Source: Actinomadura sp. 6K520 | GTDB lineage: Bacteria; Actinomycetota; Actinomycetes; Streptosporangiales; Streptosporangiaceae | DNA: 64,000 nucleotides | Direction of reading: 5' to 3' | NCBI RefSeq assembly: GCF_004349245.1 | Contig: NZ_SMLC01000015.1 | Span: 1 to 64,000, forward strand | Part shown: piece by piece, positions 1-7,684 of the stretch | Layout of the letters: each line of letters begins with the position of its first letter | How positions within the stretch are numbered: the first letter of the stretch is position 1 | The notes under the pieces: model-generated | What the model saw: only the letters and a program-made list of their open reading frames with translations | Databases searched by the model: none | Told to the model about the DNA's origin: nothing | Made by a program: the position numbers and the translations under genes

Positions 1-141
1 GGGCGACCTCCGCCCCCACCCGCAACGTCACGCCCACGCACGAAATCTATGCCGGGGAGAGTTGCGAAGAGAAGCCGCCCTGGAGCTGTTCACCCGGCCA
101 CCGACGGCAAAGCCGCGCTCGACCGTGCGCACGGAGGAAGG

Positions 142-1488
142 TCAGCGGGCGGAGAGCAGGGCGTCGGCCAGGTTCTCGCCGGGCCGCATACCCGGCGGAA
201 TGGCGAAGACGGCGCTGCCGGTGTGCTCGATGAAGGCGTTGAGCCGGTCGGACTCGGCCAGCTTGCGCTGGGTGCGGACGAAGTCTCCGGGGTCGCTCAT
301 GTAAGCGCAGAACAAGAGGCCGCTGTCGTAGGCGTCGTGGCCTCCGCCGGAATGCACGGGCATGTCGTCACCGTGGTCGTGATCCGCGTCCTTGCCGTGG
401 TGGTGGTCGGCGACCGGTTGCCTGTTGGCCTGGAAGCCGTAGTCGTAGTTGTACGCGCGGCGCAACATCGGGACGTCGTGCACCAGCGCCACGTGGGAGT
501 CGGCGAGGATGAGAGGCTTGCCGTCCGGTCCCTTCTTGCCGAAGTCGGGGTCGCTGAACTCGTGCCCGCCGCTGAGCGGGGCCCCGTCGCTCCGGCGCCG
601 CCCGATCGTCCGGTCCTGTGTGCGCGCGGTCGAGGTGTCCCACTTCGGCAGGTCCATGCGGATCTTGCGGAAGACCAGGTAGGTGCCGCCGGAGAACCAG
701 GCCGGCTCATCGGCGTCCGACCAGACGGCACGGTCGAACTCGGCGGTGCCGAAGCGCGGGTTGGTGGTGCCGTCCCGGTGGCCGAACAGGTTGCGCGGTG
801 TGGCGTCGCCGAACGCTCCCAGAAAGCCCTGCTGACTCCACTGCAGCCGGGCCAGGCCCGGAGCGCGGCTGCGCAGGGTGCGGAAGGCCCGGCTGACCGT
901 CTGGAGGTCGTCGCCGCAGACCTGGACGAAGAGCTCCCCGCCGCTCCAGACCTTCTCCAGCCGGTCGCCGCGGAAGTCGGGAAGCGGCGCCAGCCGCCGG
1001 GGCCGCGCCCCTTCTCGTCCGATTCGCTCGAACAGGTCCGGTCCCAGGCCGAAGGTGACGGTCAGCCTGGACGGTTCCAGATCATCGGCGACGCCGGAAT
1101 CGGCCGGCACCTCCGGCCGGGCGAACGGCATGGGACCTGGCGGGAGCCCCCGCGTGAGGCGTTCGGCGGCCACCGTCCACCCTTCGGTGAGCCGCCGGAA
1201 TGCGGCCACGGTCTGCTCGGTGGACAGGCGCTCGCCTTTCACCGGGTGGGTGGTCTCCAGGTTGAACGCCGCGAAGAGCGCGTACCGCTGCTGTGCGGTG
1301 GTGATGCCGGCCTGGTGCGCGCCGTGGAACGGCTCGATGCGCCCCCCGGCCTGTGCTGGACGCGGCGCCGGGGCGGTGTCACGACCACCGGCCACCAGCG
1401 CACCACCCGTCGCCGCCGCACCCGCGGTCGCCGCGAACGCGGCGATCGCACCGCGCCGCGAGAAGCGATGGCCTGATTCCTTGGACAC
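142..1488 (-). CDS. Tat-exported DyP-type heme peroxidase (EfeB-like)
   Basis: Dye-decolourising peroxidase that oxidises substrates with H2O2 using heme, predicted outside the membrane. The N-terminus carries a twin-arginine signal (FSRRGAIAAF) followed by an Ala/Gly-rich hydrophobic stretch. The family motif GHRDGT supplies the distal catalytic Asp, and a later DSHV segment fits the proximal heme His. An unusual His/Asp-rich loop sits near residues 357-388, close to the C-terminal third. I chose GTG at 1488 because a G-rich Shine-Dalgarno precedes it by about 5 nt; GTG at 1494 is the alternative. The MarR-like gene lies upstream on the same strand, with two palindromes between them, so MarR control is likely. 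No efeU or efeO homologue is adjacent, so a role in iron uptake is not supported here. Confidence 0.9.
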   Translation of the reverse strand: MSKESGHRFSRRGAIAAFAATAGAAATGGALVAGGRDTAPAPRPAQAGGRIEPFHGAHQAGITTAQQRYALFAAFNLETTHPVKGERLSTEQTVAAFRRLTEGWTVAAERLTRGLPPGPMPFARPEVPADSGVADDLEPSRLTVTFGLGPDLFERIGREGARPRRLAPLPDFRGDRLEKVWSGGELFVQVCGDDLQTVSRAFRTLRSRAPGLARLQWSQQGFLGAFGDATPRNLFGHRDGTTNPRFGTAEFDRAVWSDADEPAWFSGGTYLVFRKIRMDLPKWDTSTARTQDRTIGRRRSDGAPLSGGHEFSDPDFGKKGPDGKPLILADSHVALVHDVPMLRRAYNYDYGFQANRQPVADHHHGKDADHDHGDDMPVHSGGGHDAYDSGLLFCAYMSDPGDFVRTQRKLAESDRLNAFIEHTGSAVFAIPPGMRPGENLADALLSAR

Positions 1489-1514
1489 AAGCACCCCCGA
1501 AACGGATCGGAAAC

Positions 1515-1531
1515 CTTCAGGTAACCTGAAG
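1515..1531. promoter_or_regulatory. Palindromic operator copy 1 (probable MarR site)
   Basis: Perfect inverted repeat with arms CTTCAGG/CCTGAAG around a 3-nt centre. It sits 27 bp upstream of the peroxidase start. An identical-arm copy lies 28 bp away, centre to centre. The size and symmetry suit a MarR dimer, and the neighbouring gene encodes one. Binding is inferred. Confidence 0.65.
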
Positions 1532-1542
1532 CCTATAGGCGG

Positions 1543-1559
1543 CTTCAGGCATCCTGAAG
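1543..1559. promoter_or_regulatory. Palindromic operator copy 2 (probable MarR site)
   Basis: Second copy with the same 7-nt arms CTTCAGG/CCTGAAG and a different 3-nt centre. Between the two copies lies a third small palindrome, GCCTATAGGC (1531-1540), which could overlap the promoter core. The site is 41 bp past the end of the MarR gene and in front of the peroxidase gene. Confidence 0.65.
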
Positions 1560-1600
1560 GTGGGGTCGTCCGAAGGGGAGAGCGGTGGTCCCGTGCCAGG

Positions 1601-2065
1601 TCAGGAGGTGGTCCGGCCCTCGAAAGCGGCGCGCACCGCGTCACCGAGCTCACGATGGACGGGGTCGGCGTCCGCGCCGAACATGCGCTCGTCGACGTCG
1701 GCCACCGCCCGCTGGGCCTCGGCCAGTAGGCGGGCACCGCTCGGCGTGATCTCGATCGTCGAAGCCGACCCGGCACGGGCGTTATGGTCGCGGACGAGTT
1801 CCGCGGCGGCGAGCGCCTTGACCGCGCCGTGCACGCTCTGGACAGTGATCCCCGACATCCGCGCCAGGTCGCTGAACGACGTCCCCGGCATGGTGGCGAT
1901 GTGGCCGAGCAGCCCGAGCCTGGCGACCGTTAGCCCCAGCGGGGCGAGGACGTTGGTGAGTTCGGCCTCGATCCGGCGCGCCAGTGACAGCACGACGATG
2001 GACGTGCTGGTGACCGGCGGACCGGAACGGCCATTGTCGGTGGTCACCCCACCAGTGTTCCCCAT
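1601..2065 (-). CDS. MarR-family transcriptional regulator
   Basis: Winged-helix regulator of about 154 residues, the usual MarR length. After a short disordered start comes a helical dimerisation segment (ARRIEAELTNVLAPLGLTVARLGLLGHI), then the DNA-binding part (TSFSDLARMSGITVQSVHGAVKALAAAELV) and a wing ending in ITPSGARLLAEA. It is encoded directly upstream of the DyP peroxidase on the same strand, with paired palindromes in the 112-bp gap. It probably controls the peroxidase in response to an oxidant or small ligand. The ATG at 2065 follows a G-rich stretch; GTG at 2047 is also possible and would remove six residues. Confidence 0.85.
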   Translation of the reverse strand: MGNTGGVTTDNGRSGPPVTSTSIVVLSLARRIEAELTNVLAPLGLTVARLGLLGHIATMPGTSFSDLARMSGITVQSVHGAVKALAAAELVRDHNARAGSASTIEITPSGARLLAEAQRAVADVDERMFGADADPVHRELGDAVRAAFEGRTTS

Positions 2066-2439
2066 ACCACCACCCCACGGCCCACCTCCAACGGACCCGC
2101 TGCGGTGCGCCAGGACGCCGAGCCCCCGCGGCCGAGTGCGCCCGCGAGCCGCCCAACCGAAGGACTCCACCGGCCCACGCGGAACCCGAGGTCGCGCACA
2201 GACCGCGCCGGTCAAGCCCCTTCACCAGGATGTTCCGCCGAAGTTGGCCGCCAAGGTGCTCACCGGGGGCGGGACCAGTCTGAGGCCCGAATGAAGGAAC
2301 CGTCACCGCTCAGGGCATGGCCCGACGTCCCCACACGGGTCTTGTTCGGCCGCGACGGCCGCCTGTTCCCCGCGTGGAGACCTACGCCGCCGATCAGGCG
2401 GCGGGCTGGGGCCCGGACTTGCCGTGGGGGTGCTGCTCA
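2066..2439. other. Intergenic region upstream of the MarR gene
   Basis: 374 bp between the start of the MarR gene and the end of the next minus-strand gene. Open frames here are high-GC artefacts without recognisable domains. It presumably holds the MarR-gene promoter, but I see no clear -10/-35 pair, repeat or RNA. Confidence 0.4.
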
Positions 2440-3039
2440 TCAACTGTGGACACCAGAGACGAGCCCGCGATCCCATACGCGAACATGGCGCCCGTAGCGA
2501 CGCACAGCGGCCGTGAGTTGTTCCAGGTCGGGCTCTCTGTCGTACAGATCCGTGGATGGCCCCCACTGACGGGGATCAGCGGGACGCCGACCGACTCTGA
2601 CGCGGCTCCCGCGTGTTCCGCGCTCCACGACGACCAGGAAGGGAGCCGGCCCCCTGTCGGTCAGCACCGGAAGGTGAAAGACGACCACCTCGGCGATCTG
2701 CGGCCAGGCGATGTGTTGCGCAGGACGCCTGCCCAGGTAGACACCGTCCCTCCCGATGGCCACCAAGACGTCACCGGCGACATTGCGGCGGTCCCGACGG
2801 TCGTCATGCACCAGGTAGCCCAGCACCCCGCCGCAGACCGCAGCCATGAACAATGTCGCCAGCGACCAGCCGAGCACGCCCGGCCCACCAGCCAGAACGG
2901 AGTACAGCAAGGCAGCGGCGGGACCGATCACGAACGGCGCGCACACCAGCGCGATCACCCATACGAGCGGGTCACGGCCCTTGCGAAGGACATAGACGGC
3001 ATCAACCGGCGGGAGAACCAGGTCATGCGAGCCCGGCAT
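2440..3039 (-). CDS. Two-TM membrane protein of unknown function
   Basis: I do not recognise the family. The 199-residue product starts with a short cytosolic segment (LPPVDAVYVLRKGRDP), then two hydrophobic helices at about residues 25-50 and 55-78, and a soluble C-terminal half with beta-rich character (VLVAIGRDGVYLG, AEVVVFHLPVL, PFLVVVERG). That layout resembles small PH-like membrane proteins of actinobacteria, but this is only an impression. The ATG at 3039 was chosen because GGAGGG lies about 5 nt upstream; a longer frame to 3159 would add a Pro/Arg-rich leader with no hydrophobic character. It lies downstream of the ssrA terminator and is probably transcribed alone. Confidence 0.6.
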   Translation of the reverse strand: MPGSHDLVLPPVDAVYVLRKGRDPLVWVIALVCAPFVIGPAAALLYSVLAGGPGVLGWSLATLFMAAVCGGVLGYLVHDDRRDRRNVAGDVLVAIGRDGVYLGRRPAQHIAWPQIAEVVVFHLPVLTDRGPAPFLVVVERGTRGSRVRVGRRPADPRQWGPSTDLYDREPDLEQLTAAVRRYGRHVRVWDRGLVSGVHS

Positions 3040-3159
3040 CGCGCCCTCCGGGTGGCACGGTAGATGACTGCATCTCGTTTGTACCACCAGGTCCCGCCCG
3101 TGTCCCGGGTCAGGACGCCGGCCACGACCTGGCGGCGGACGGACGGCTTCGACGATCAC

Positions 3160-3204
3160 AAAACAGGCCCGCCCGAAACGTGTGTTTCGAGCGGGCCTGT
3201 TCTT
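3160..3204 (-). terminator. Rho-independent terminator of ssrA
   Basis: Just past the 3' end of tmRNA on the minus strand is a strong stem with arms ACAGGCCCGC and GCGGGCCTGT, extended inside by a CGAAAC/GTTTCG stem, then a T run (TTTTG). Position, stem strength and T tract fit an intrinsic terminator. Confidence 0.85.
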
Positions 3205-3205
3205 G

Positions 3206-3578
3206 GGGTGGAGGTGGCGGGAATCGAACCCGCGTCCTTCGGTGATGAGTCAGGGCTTCTCCGGGTGCAGCCTGCTTGACGCTTTCTCAGCCCCGGCGCT
3301 CACGCAGGCGTGTCGCCGACGGGCTCAGTCGCTGTTTACTGTCCCTACAGGCCCCGCGACCGGGCTTGCAGGTTGAGTCTCCTTACGATGCCAGACCCCG
3401 GTTCGGAGACGCTACCGGGCTGACAGAGTCGCTCCTCGCCTCAGGCGGCGAGGGCGAACTCGGACTGCTTCTTGTTGGCAGTTATTGGTTTGCTGTCACA
3501 GGATTTACGAGGTCACGACAGCAACCCTCGACCCGCTTCCCCTGGCTCGAACGACCGAAGTCGAAGCCGGTCACCCCC
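3206..3578 (-). ncRNA. ssrA: Transfer-messenger RNA (tmRNA)
   Basis: Rescues stalled ribosomes together with SmpB. The 5' end GGGGGTG pairs with CACCTCC at the 3' end to form a 7-bp acceptor stem. A T-arm with GGTTCGATTCC lies beside the 3' end, and the 5' segment GACCGGCTTCGACTTC matches the tmRNA tRNA-like domain. The tag frame ends at 3441 and encodes a peptide finishing in EFALAA before TGA, the degradation-tag ending expected in actinobacteria. The reading upstream in that frame is KPITANKKQS, with AGC or AAA as possible resume codon. A 3' CCA is not exactly encoded (ACCC follows the stem). smpB is about 2.2 kb upstream on the same strand, with a PBP-like gene between. Confidence 0.93.
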
Positions 3579-3678
3579 ATGTTCAGTTGTCAACGCGGCA
3601 GTCCCGGGACGTCCGCACGACGACGCTACAAGCATAACGTGCGGGACGGCAACGTCATTCCCCCGCGGGCAGCCGTGA

Positions 3679-3716
3679 ACCCCGGTGGGCGCGAGTGTCC
3701 TCACGCCCACCGGGGT
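3679..3716 (-). terminator. Strong hairpin after the PBP-like gene
   Basis: Perfect 13-bp inverted repeat with arms ACCCCGGTGGGCG and CGCCCACCGGGGT and a 12-nt loop. It lies between the PBP-like stop codon and ssrA on the same strand. There is no U tract, so termination is plausible but unproven. Confidence 0.5.
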
Positions 3717-3746
3717 CGACCGGCAGGGTCGGGCCGGTCCGGACGG

Positions 3747-3829
3747 CGGAGCCTCCCCCGAGACGAGGCTCCGGTCTCATCACGGCGACTGAGCCCGCAA
3801 CCCCCCGAGCGGGATCTCAGTCACCCGTG
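3747..3829 (-). repeat. Two further tandem hairpins
   Basis: First hairpin: arms CGGAGCCTC and GAGGCTCCG near 3747-3776. Second: a bipartite stem GACTGAG/CTCAGTC with inner CCCGC/GCGGG near 3786-3827. With the stem at 3679-3716 they make three consecutive hairpins isolating ssrA from the gene upstream. Confidence 0.5.
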
Positions 3830-3898
3830 AAGACGCGCGGAGGCGGCGGGATGGTTGCCTCCCCGACGTAAAGAGATAACAAAGCCGTAACGGGGACC

Positions 3899-5821
3899 TC
3901 AGCCGCGGAGGAAGTCGGCGGCGAGCTTGGAGGTGTTGACCCTGCCCTCGACGGCGATGGCGAAGGCGCGGTCGCCGACGCTGCCGACGAACCAGGAGAC
4001 CGACTTGTTCCGGCTGCCGTCCCGGTACTCGGCGAGGGCGGCGACGCCGACGAGGTCGCCGGAGACGCGGGCGCCGCGGGCGTTGCCGTGGGACGCGGTG
4101 CGGCCGAGGACCTTCTTGAGGCTCACGATGGACTCGGACTTGAGGTTCTGCGGCGGGGGCGCCTGGATGGTCTTGGGGATGTCCTTGAGGACGTACGGGG
4201 GCTTCCAGGTGCCGTTCTGGGCGGCGGCGGCGACGAGGGCCATGGTGAGGGGGCTCACCTGGACGTTGCCCTCACCGATCATCGCGGCGGCCTTCTCGCC
4301 GTCGTCGGCGGGGGCGGGCACCGAGCCGGTGAAGGCCGGGACGCTCAGGCCCCATTCCTGGCCGATGCCGAGCTGGGCGGCCGCGTTGACGAGGGTCCGG
4401 GCGTCCAGCTTGGTGTGGAGCTGCGCGAGGGTCGTCTTGCAGGACGCGGCGAAGTGGTTGGCGAAGGTGCTGTCGCCGCGGGGCTGGTTGGTGAACGTCT
4501 TGCCGCCGACGGTGACGCTGCCGGGGCAGGTCGTCTCACTCGACTGGCTCATGCCCGCCCCGGAGAACAGGGCCTCGGCGGACACGATCCCGAACGTCAG
4601 CCCGGGCGGGTACTCGCCCTCGAACGCGAGGTTCGTGCCGCCCGTCCCGTGGTTGGACACGGCGAGCACCTCGCCGGTGCTGGGCCGCACCACCACCATG
4701 GACGCGGGGTAGGGCAGGCCCGTGAGCGCCTTGTCCGCCTTGCGCTGGTAGGACGGGTCGAGGGTGGTCTGCACCTCCTGCGGCGGCTGGCCGTCCCAGG
4801 AGCGCAGTTCCTTGGTGTTCTCCCCCGACTCGTCCTGCGCGACGACGCGGACGGTGGGCGTGCCGGCGAGCCGGCGCTGCTGCAGGAGCTGGATGCCGCT
4901 GACGCCGATGGTGTCGCCCGGCTGGTAGGGGGCGCCCACCTGCTGGAGGCGGTCGGCGGTGGCGGGGCCGAGGGTGCCGACGAGTTCGGGCGCGTAGGCG
5001 GGGGCGATCGGCGCCTGGACGCCGTTGAACTTCAGCCCGGGGACGGCGGTCAGCCGCTGGACGAGCGCGTTGTGCGCGGGGACCTGCAGGGTCAGCAGCG
5101 GCAGGAAGTCCTGCGGCGGGGCGGAGCGGACGCGGCCGAGGAGGCGTTCGGCGTCCAGCCGGCGGCCGCCGTCGAATTTGGCCTGCTCGGCGAGCAGGTC
5201 GAGGGTCTTCTTCGGGTCGGCGAGCTGCCCGGGGAACACTCCGACGTCGTAGGCCCCGACCTTGCGCACGAGCGAGCGGCCGTGCGTGTCGGTGATGGCG
5301 GCGCGCTTGGGGCCCTCGGTCACGACGGCGAGCCGCTGCCCCGGCTTGAGGCTCGTGTGGATGATCGACGGGCTCCAGACGACCTTCCACTTGCCGCCGA
5401 CGCGCTTGAGGCGCATCAGCCCGGGATACTCCCACGGCTGGCCGTTCTCACCGAGGTCGATCTTGACGGTGAAGCGCGCGTCGGCCTCGTCGCCGTTCTG
5501 GACGATTTGGGCGACATCGCTGTCGCTGACACCGGTGCCGAGGGACAGCCGCAGCGACGCGGCGTCGAGCTGGCGGCCGACGCGGCTCAGCGCGTCCGCG
5601 ACCTCCTGGCGGTCCACGCCGACGGTGTTGCCGGCCGCCGCCTCGAAGTTGCCGACCTGCCAGGCGATCAGGAAGTCGCGGACGGCCGGCATCGCCGACC
5701 GCTCGGCCCAGCATCCCGTCGTCATGCCCGCGACCAGCGCACCGCTCACCGTCAGGGCGACCGCCCGGCGCCGTGTCCTCCGGATTCCGCCGGGGAACCG
5801 CCTCCGGCCTCGGTTCGTCAT
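3899..5821 (-). CDS. Penicillin-binding-protein-like protein with altered catalytic motifs
   Basis: 640-residue envelope protein with an N-terminal hydrophobic anchor (about 20-37), a MecA N-terminal-like (NTF2-fold) domain (about 45-160), a dimerisation region and a transpeptidase-like C-terminal domain. The domain order matches class B PBPs such as PBP2a. All three catalytic motifs are changed. The SxxK serine and lysine become Leu408 and Gly411 within YPPGLTFGIV, SxN becomes SCK (460-462), and KTG becomes RTA (574-576). It is therefore unlikely to form an acyl-enzyme, and a structural or ligand-binding role is inferred. ATG at 5821 follows GAAGGG by 5 nt. It starts 9 bp after the smpB stop codon, so it probably shares the smpB transcript. 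Confidence 0.85.
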   Translation of the reverse strand: MTNRGRRRFPGGIRRTRRRAVALTVSGALVAGMTTGCWAERSAMPAVRDFLIAWQVGNFEAAAGNTVGVDRQEVADALSRVGRQLDAASLRLSLGTGVSDSDVAQIVQNGDEADARFTVKIDLGENGQPWEYPGLMRLKRVGGKWKVVWSPSIIHTSLKPGQRLAVVTEGPKRAAITDTHGRSLVRKVGAYDVGVFPGQLADPKKTLDLLAEQAKFDGGRRLDAERLLGRVRSAPPQDFLPLLTLQVPAHNALVQRLTAVPGLKFNGVQAPIAPAYAPELVGTLGPATADRLQQVGAPYQPGDTIGVSGIQLLQQRRLAGTPTVRVVAQDESGENTKELRSWDGQPPQEVQTTLDPSYQRKADKALTGLPYPASMVVVRPSTGEVLAVSNHGTGGTNLAFEGEYPPGLTFGIVSAEALFSGAGMSQSSETTCPGSVTVGGKTFTNQPRGDSTFANHFAASCKTTLAQLHTKLDARTLVNAAAQLGIGQEWGLSVPAFTGSVPAPADDGEKAAAMIGEGNVQVSPLTMALVAAAAQNGTWKPPYVLKDIPKTIQAPPPQNLKSESIVSLKKVLGRTASHGNARGARVSGDLVGVAALAEYRDGSRNKSVSWFVGSVGDRAFAIAVEGRVNTSKLAADFLRG

Positions 5822-5830
5822 CGACACCCT

Positions 5831-6322
5831 TCACCGTCTCCTGAACCGGGCCGCCGCCGCCTTCTGCATCTCCCGCTCGGCTTCCCGCTTGGCGATGGCC
5901 TGGCGTTTGTCGTAGCTCTTCTTACCACGGGCCAGGCCGATCTCGACCTTGGCCTTGCCGTCCTTGAAATACAGCGAAAGCGGGATCAGCGTCCACCCTG
6001 GCTCGGACGACTTCGCGATGACCTTCTGGATCTCGCGCTTGTGCAGCAGCAGCTTGCGGCGCCGGCGGGGGGCGTGGTTGGTCCAGGTGCCCTGGGTGTA
6101 CTCGGGGATGTGGACGTTGTCCAGCCAGACCTCCCCGTCCACCACGTGCGCGTAGCCGTCGGCGAGGGAGGCGCGTCCGGCGCGCAGGGCCTTGACCTCC
6201 GTGCCCGTCAGCACCATGCCCGCCTCCCACGTCTCGTCGATGTGGTAGTCGTAGCGGGCGCGCTTGTTCTGGGCGATGAGCCTGCGCCCGGTGTCCTTCT
6301 TGCGCCCGGTGTCCCGTGCCAC
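5831..6322 (-). CDS. smpB: SsrA-binding protein SmpB
   Basis: tmRNA partner needed for trans-translation; it binds the tRNA-like domain and stands in for the missing anticodon arm. The 163-residue protein has the family core: [32 protein letters not shown] at the start, the beta-barrel segment [15 protein letters not shown], and the basic tail [23 protein letters not shown] that enters the mRNA channel. It lies downstream of an S41 protease and ftsEX and upstream of the PBP-like gene and ssrA, all on one strand. Start ATG at 6322. Confidence 0.97.
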   Translation of the reverse strand: MARDTGRKKDTGRRLIAQNKRARYDYHIDETWEAGMVLTGTEVKALRAGRASLADGYAHVVDGEVWLDNVHIPEYTQGTWTNHAPRRRRKLLLHKREIQKVIAKSSEPGWTLIPLSLYFKDGKAKVEIGLARGKKSYDKRQAIAKREAEREMQKAAAARFRRR

Positions 6323-6394
6323 GTCATCATCCTTGTCCGGCGTCTCGGTGTTGTCCGGCGTCTCCGTCGGTCCGGCGGTCGGTCGCCGGCCGGG

Positions 6395-7621
6395 TCAGTC
6401 GTCCGGCAGGGCCGCGCGCAGGCCGCGCAGCACCGCCCGGGCGCGCCGCTCGGCCACCGGGGGCGGGCGGTCCGCGGAGACCGCGATGTCGGGTTCGATC
6501 CCCACCCCGTCGAGGTTACGGCCGCCAGGGGTCCGGTAGCGACCGACGGTGAGCTCGATCACCGACCCGTCGGCGAGCGTGACGGCCTCCTGCACCGACG
6601 CCTTCCCGTACGTACGCGATCCTATGATCACCGCGCGGTCGCGGTCACGGAGAGAGCCGGCGACGACCTCGGCGGCGCTGGCGGTGCCGGCGTCGACGAG
6701 CACGACGAGCGGGGTCTTCGCGTCGCCGGGCGCGGTGACCGCGAGGTCGCGGGCCGGCCGCCCGCGCGGCCGGTACGTCACCACGGGGCCGCTCCGCAGG
6801 AACGCCGAGGCCGTCTCGACCGCCTCCTCCAGGAGGCCGCCCGGGTTGCCGCGCAGGTCGAGCACGACGCCGCCTTCGGGACGGCCGTGCGGCGGCTCCC
6901 CGGACACGGCCGCGCGGACCTGCCGTCCCGTACCGCGCGTGAAGGCGCCGACCCGCACGAGCCGGGCGTCCTCTGGGAGATCGGTCACGGTGACGTCCCC
7001 TTCGGAGACCTGCGTGCGGACGAGATGGAACCGCTTTGTTCGACGGCCGCGCTCCACGGTTAGTTCGACGGCGGCCTCGGGACGTCCCCGCAGCGCCTCC
7101 GCGACGCGCTCGACGCCCCACCCGGCCACGGACGAGCCCCCGACGGCGGTGACGACGTCGCCGGCCCGCACGCCCGCGCGGGCGGCGGCGGTGCCCGGCT
7201 GGACGCTCGCCACGAGCACCCGTCCGCCGGCGCCGTCCCCGCCGTCGCGGGTGCCGAGCCACAGCCCGACGCCGCCGTAGTCGCCGTTGAGGCGTCCCTC
7301 GACGTCGTCGTACTCGCTGGCGGAGTAGTAGCGCGCCCACCTGTCGTCCAGGACGCGGAGCATGCCCTTGATGGCGGCGCGGTCGAGGTCGCCGCGTGCG
7401 ACGGGTTCGGCGGCGTGCCGGCCGATCTGCGCGGCCGCCTCGTTGAGGACCGATCCGTCCGCCGCCGCGGTGGGCTGCCGCGGGCCCGAGCCGGTCACGG
7501 CGCCCGCGCCGTACGCGGCGACGATCGCGGCCGCGACGGCGGTGCCGCGCAGCAGGCGGCCCGCTCCTCGCTGGTCGGGGGGCCGGGGCCGCTTCCCCGG
7601 GAGCGGCACGATCCGGAGCAT
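6395..7621 (-). CDS. S41-family C-terminal processing peptidase
   Basis: Membrane-anchored serine protease of the Ctp/tail-specific family. A basic N-terminus is followed by a hydrophobic segment (about 27-45). Next come the S41 N-terminal helical region, a PDZ domain (about 110-200, with VQPGTAAARAGVRAGDVV) and the catalytic domain. The nucleophile serine lies in AGTASAAEVVAG and the general-base lysine in TYGKASVQEA, so the Ser-Lys dyad is intact. RGNPGG is the usual core strand. It is placed between ftsX and smpB on the same strand. FtsEX controls wall hydrolases in bacteria, so processing of wall proteins at division is a reasonable but unproven role. Confidence 0.93.
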   Translation of the reverse strand: MLRIVPLPGKRPRPPDQRGAGRLLRGTAVAAAIVAAYGAGAVTGSGPRQPTAAADGSVLNEAAAQIGRHAAEPVARGDLDRAAIKGMLRVLDDRWARYYSASEYDDVEGRLNGDYGGVGLWLGTRDGGDGAGGRVLVASVQPGTAAARAGVRAGDVVTAVGGSSVAGWGVERVAEALRGRPEAAVELTVERGRRTKRFHLVRTQVSEGDVTVTDLPEDARLVRVGAFTRGTGRQVRAAVSGEPPHGRPEGGVVLDLRGNPGGLLEEAVETASAFLRSGPVVTYRPRGRPARDLAVTAPGDAKTPLVVLVDAGTASAAEVVAGSLRDRDRAVIIGSRTYGKASVQEAVTLADGSVIELTVGRYRTPGGRNLDGVGIEPDIAVSADRPPPVAERRARAVLRGLRAALPDD

Positions 7622-7684
7622 GCGGCAAGTGTAGAGCGGCGCGCGACGCCGGATCCGGCGGTTGCGCCGGATCCGGTCATCGCG

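Larger units (their letters stand above)
3579..3898. other. Gap between PBP-like gene and ssrA with three hairpins
   Basis: 320 bp without a gene. It should hold the ssrA promoter; a possible minus-strand -10 (TATGCT) lies about 70 bp before the tmRNA 5' end, which is weak evidence. The half next to the PBP-like gene contains three strong inverted repeats, listed separately. Confidence 0.5.

Noticed and set aside
49-1476. 475-codon frame opposite the DyP peroxidase
   Set aside because: Antisense to a clear peroxidase gene.
3159-3578. Coding frames across the ssrA locus on the plus strand
   Set aside because: They are explained by the tmRNA and its terminator on the minus strand.
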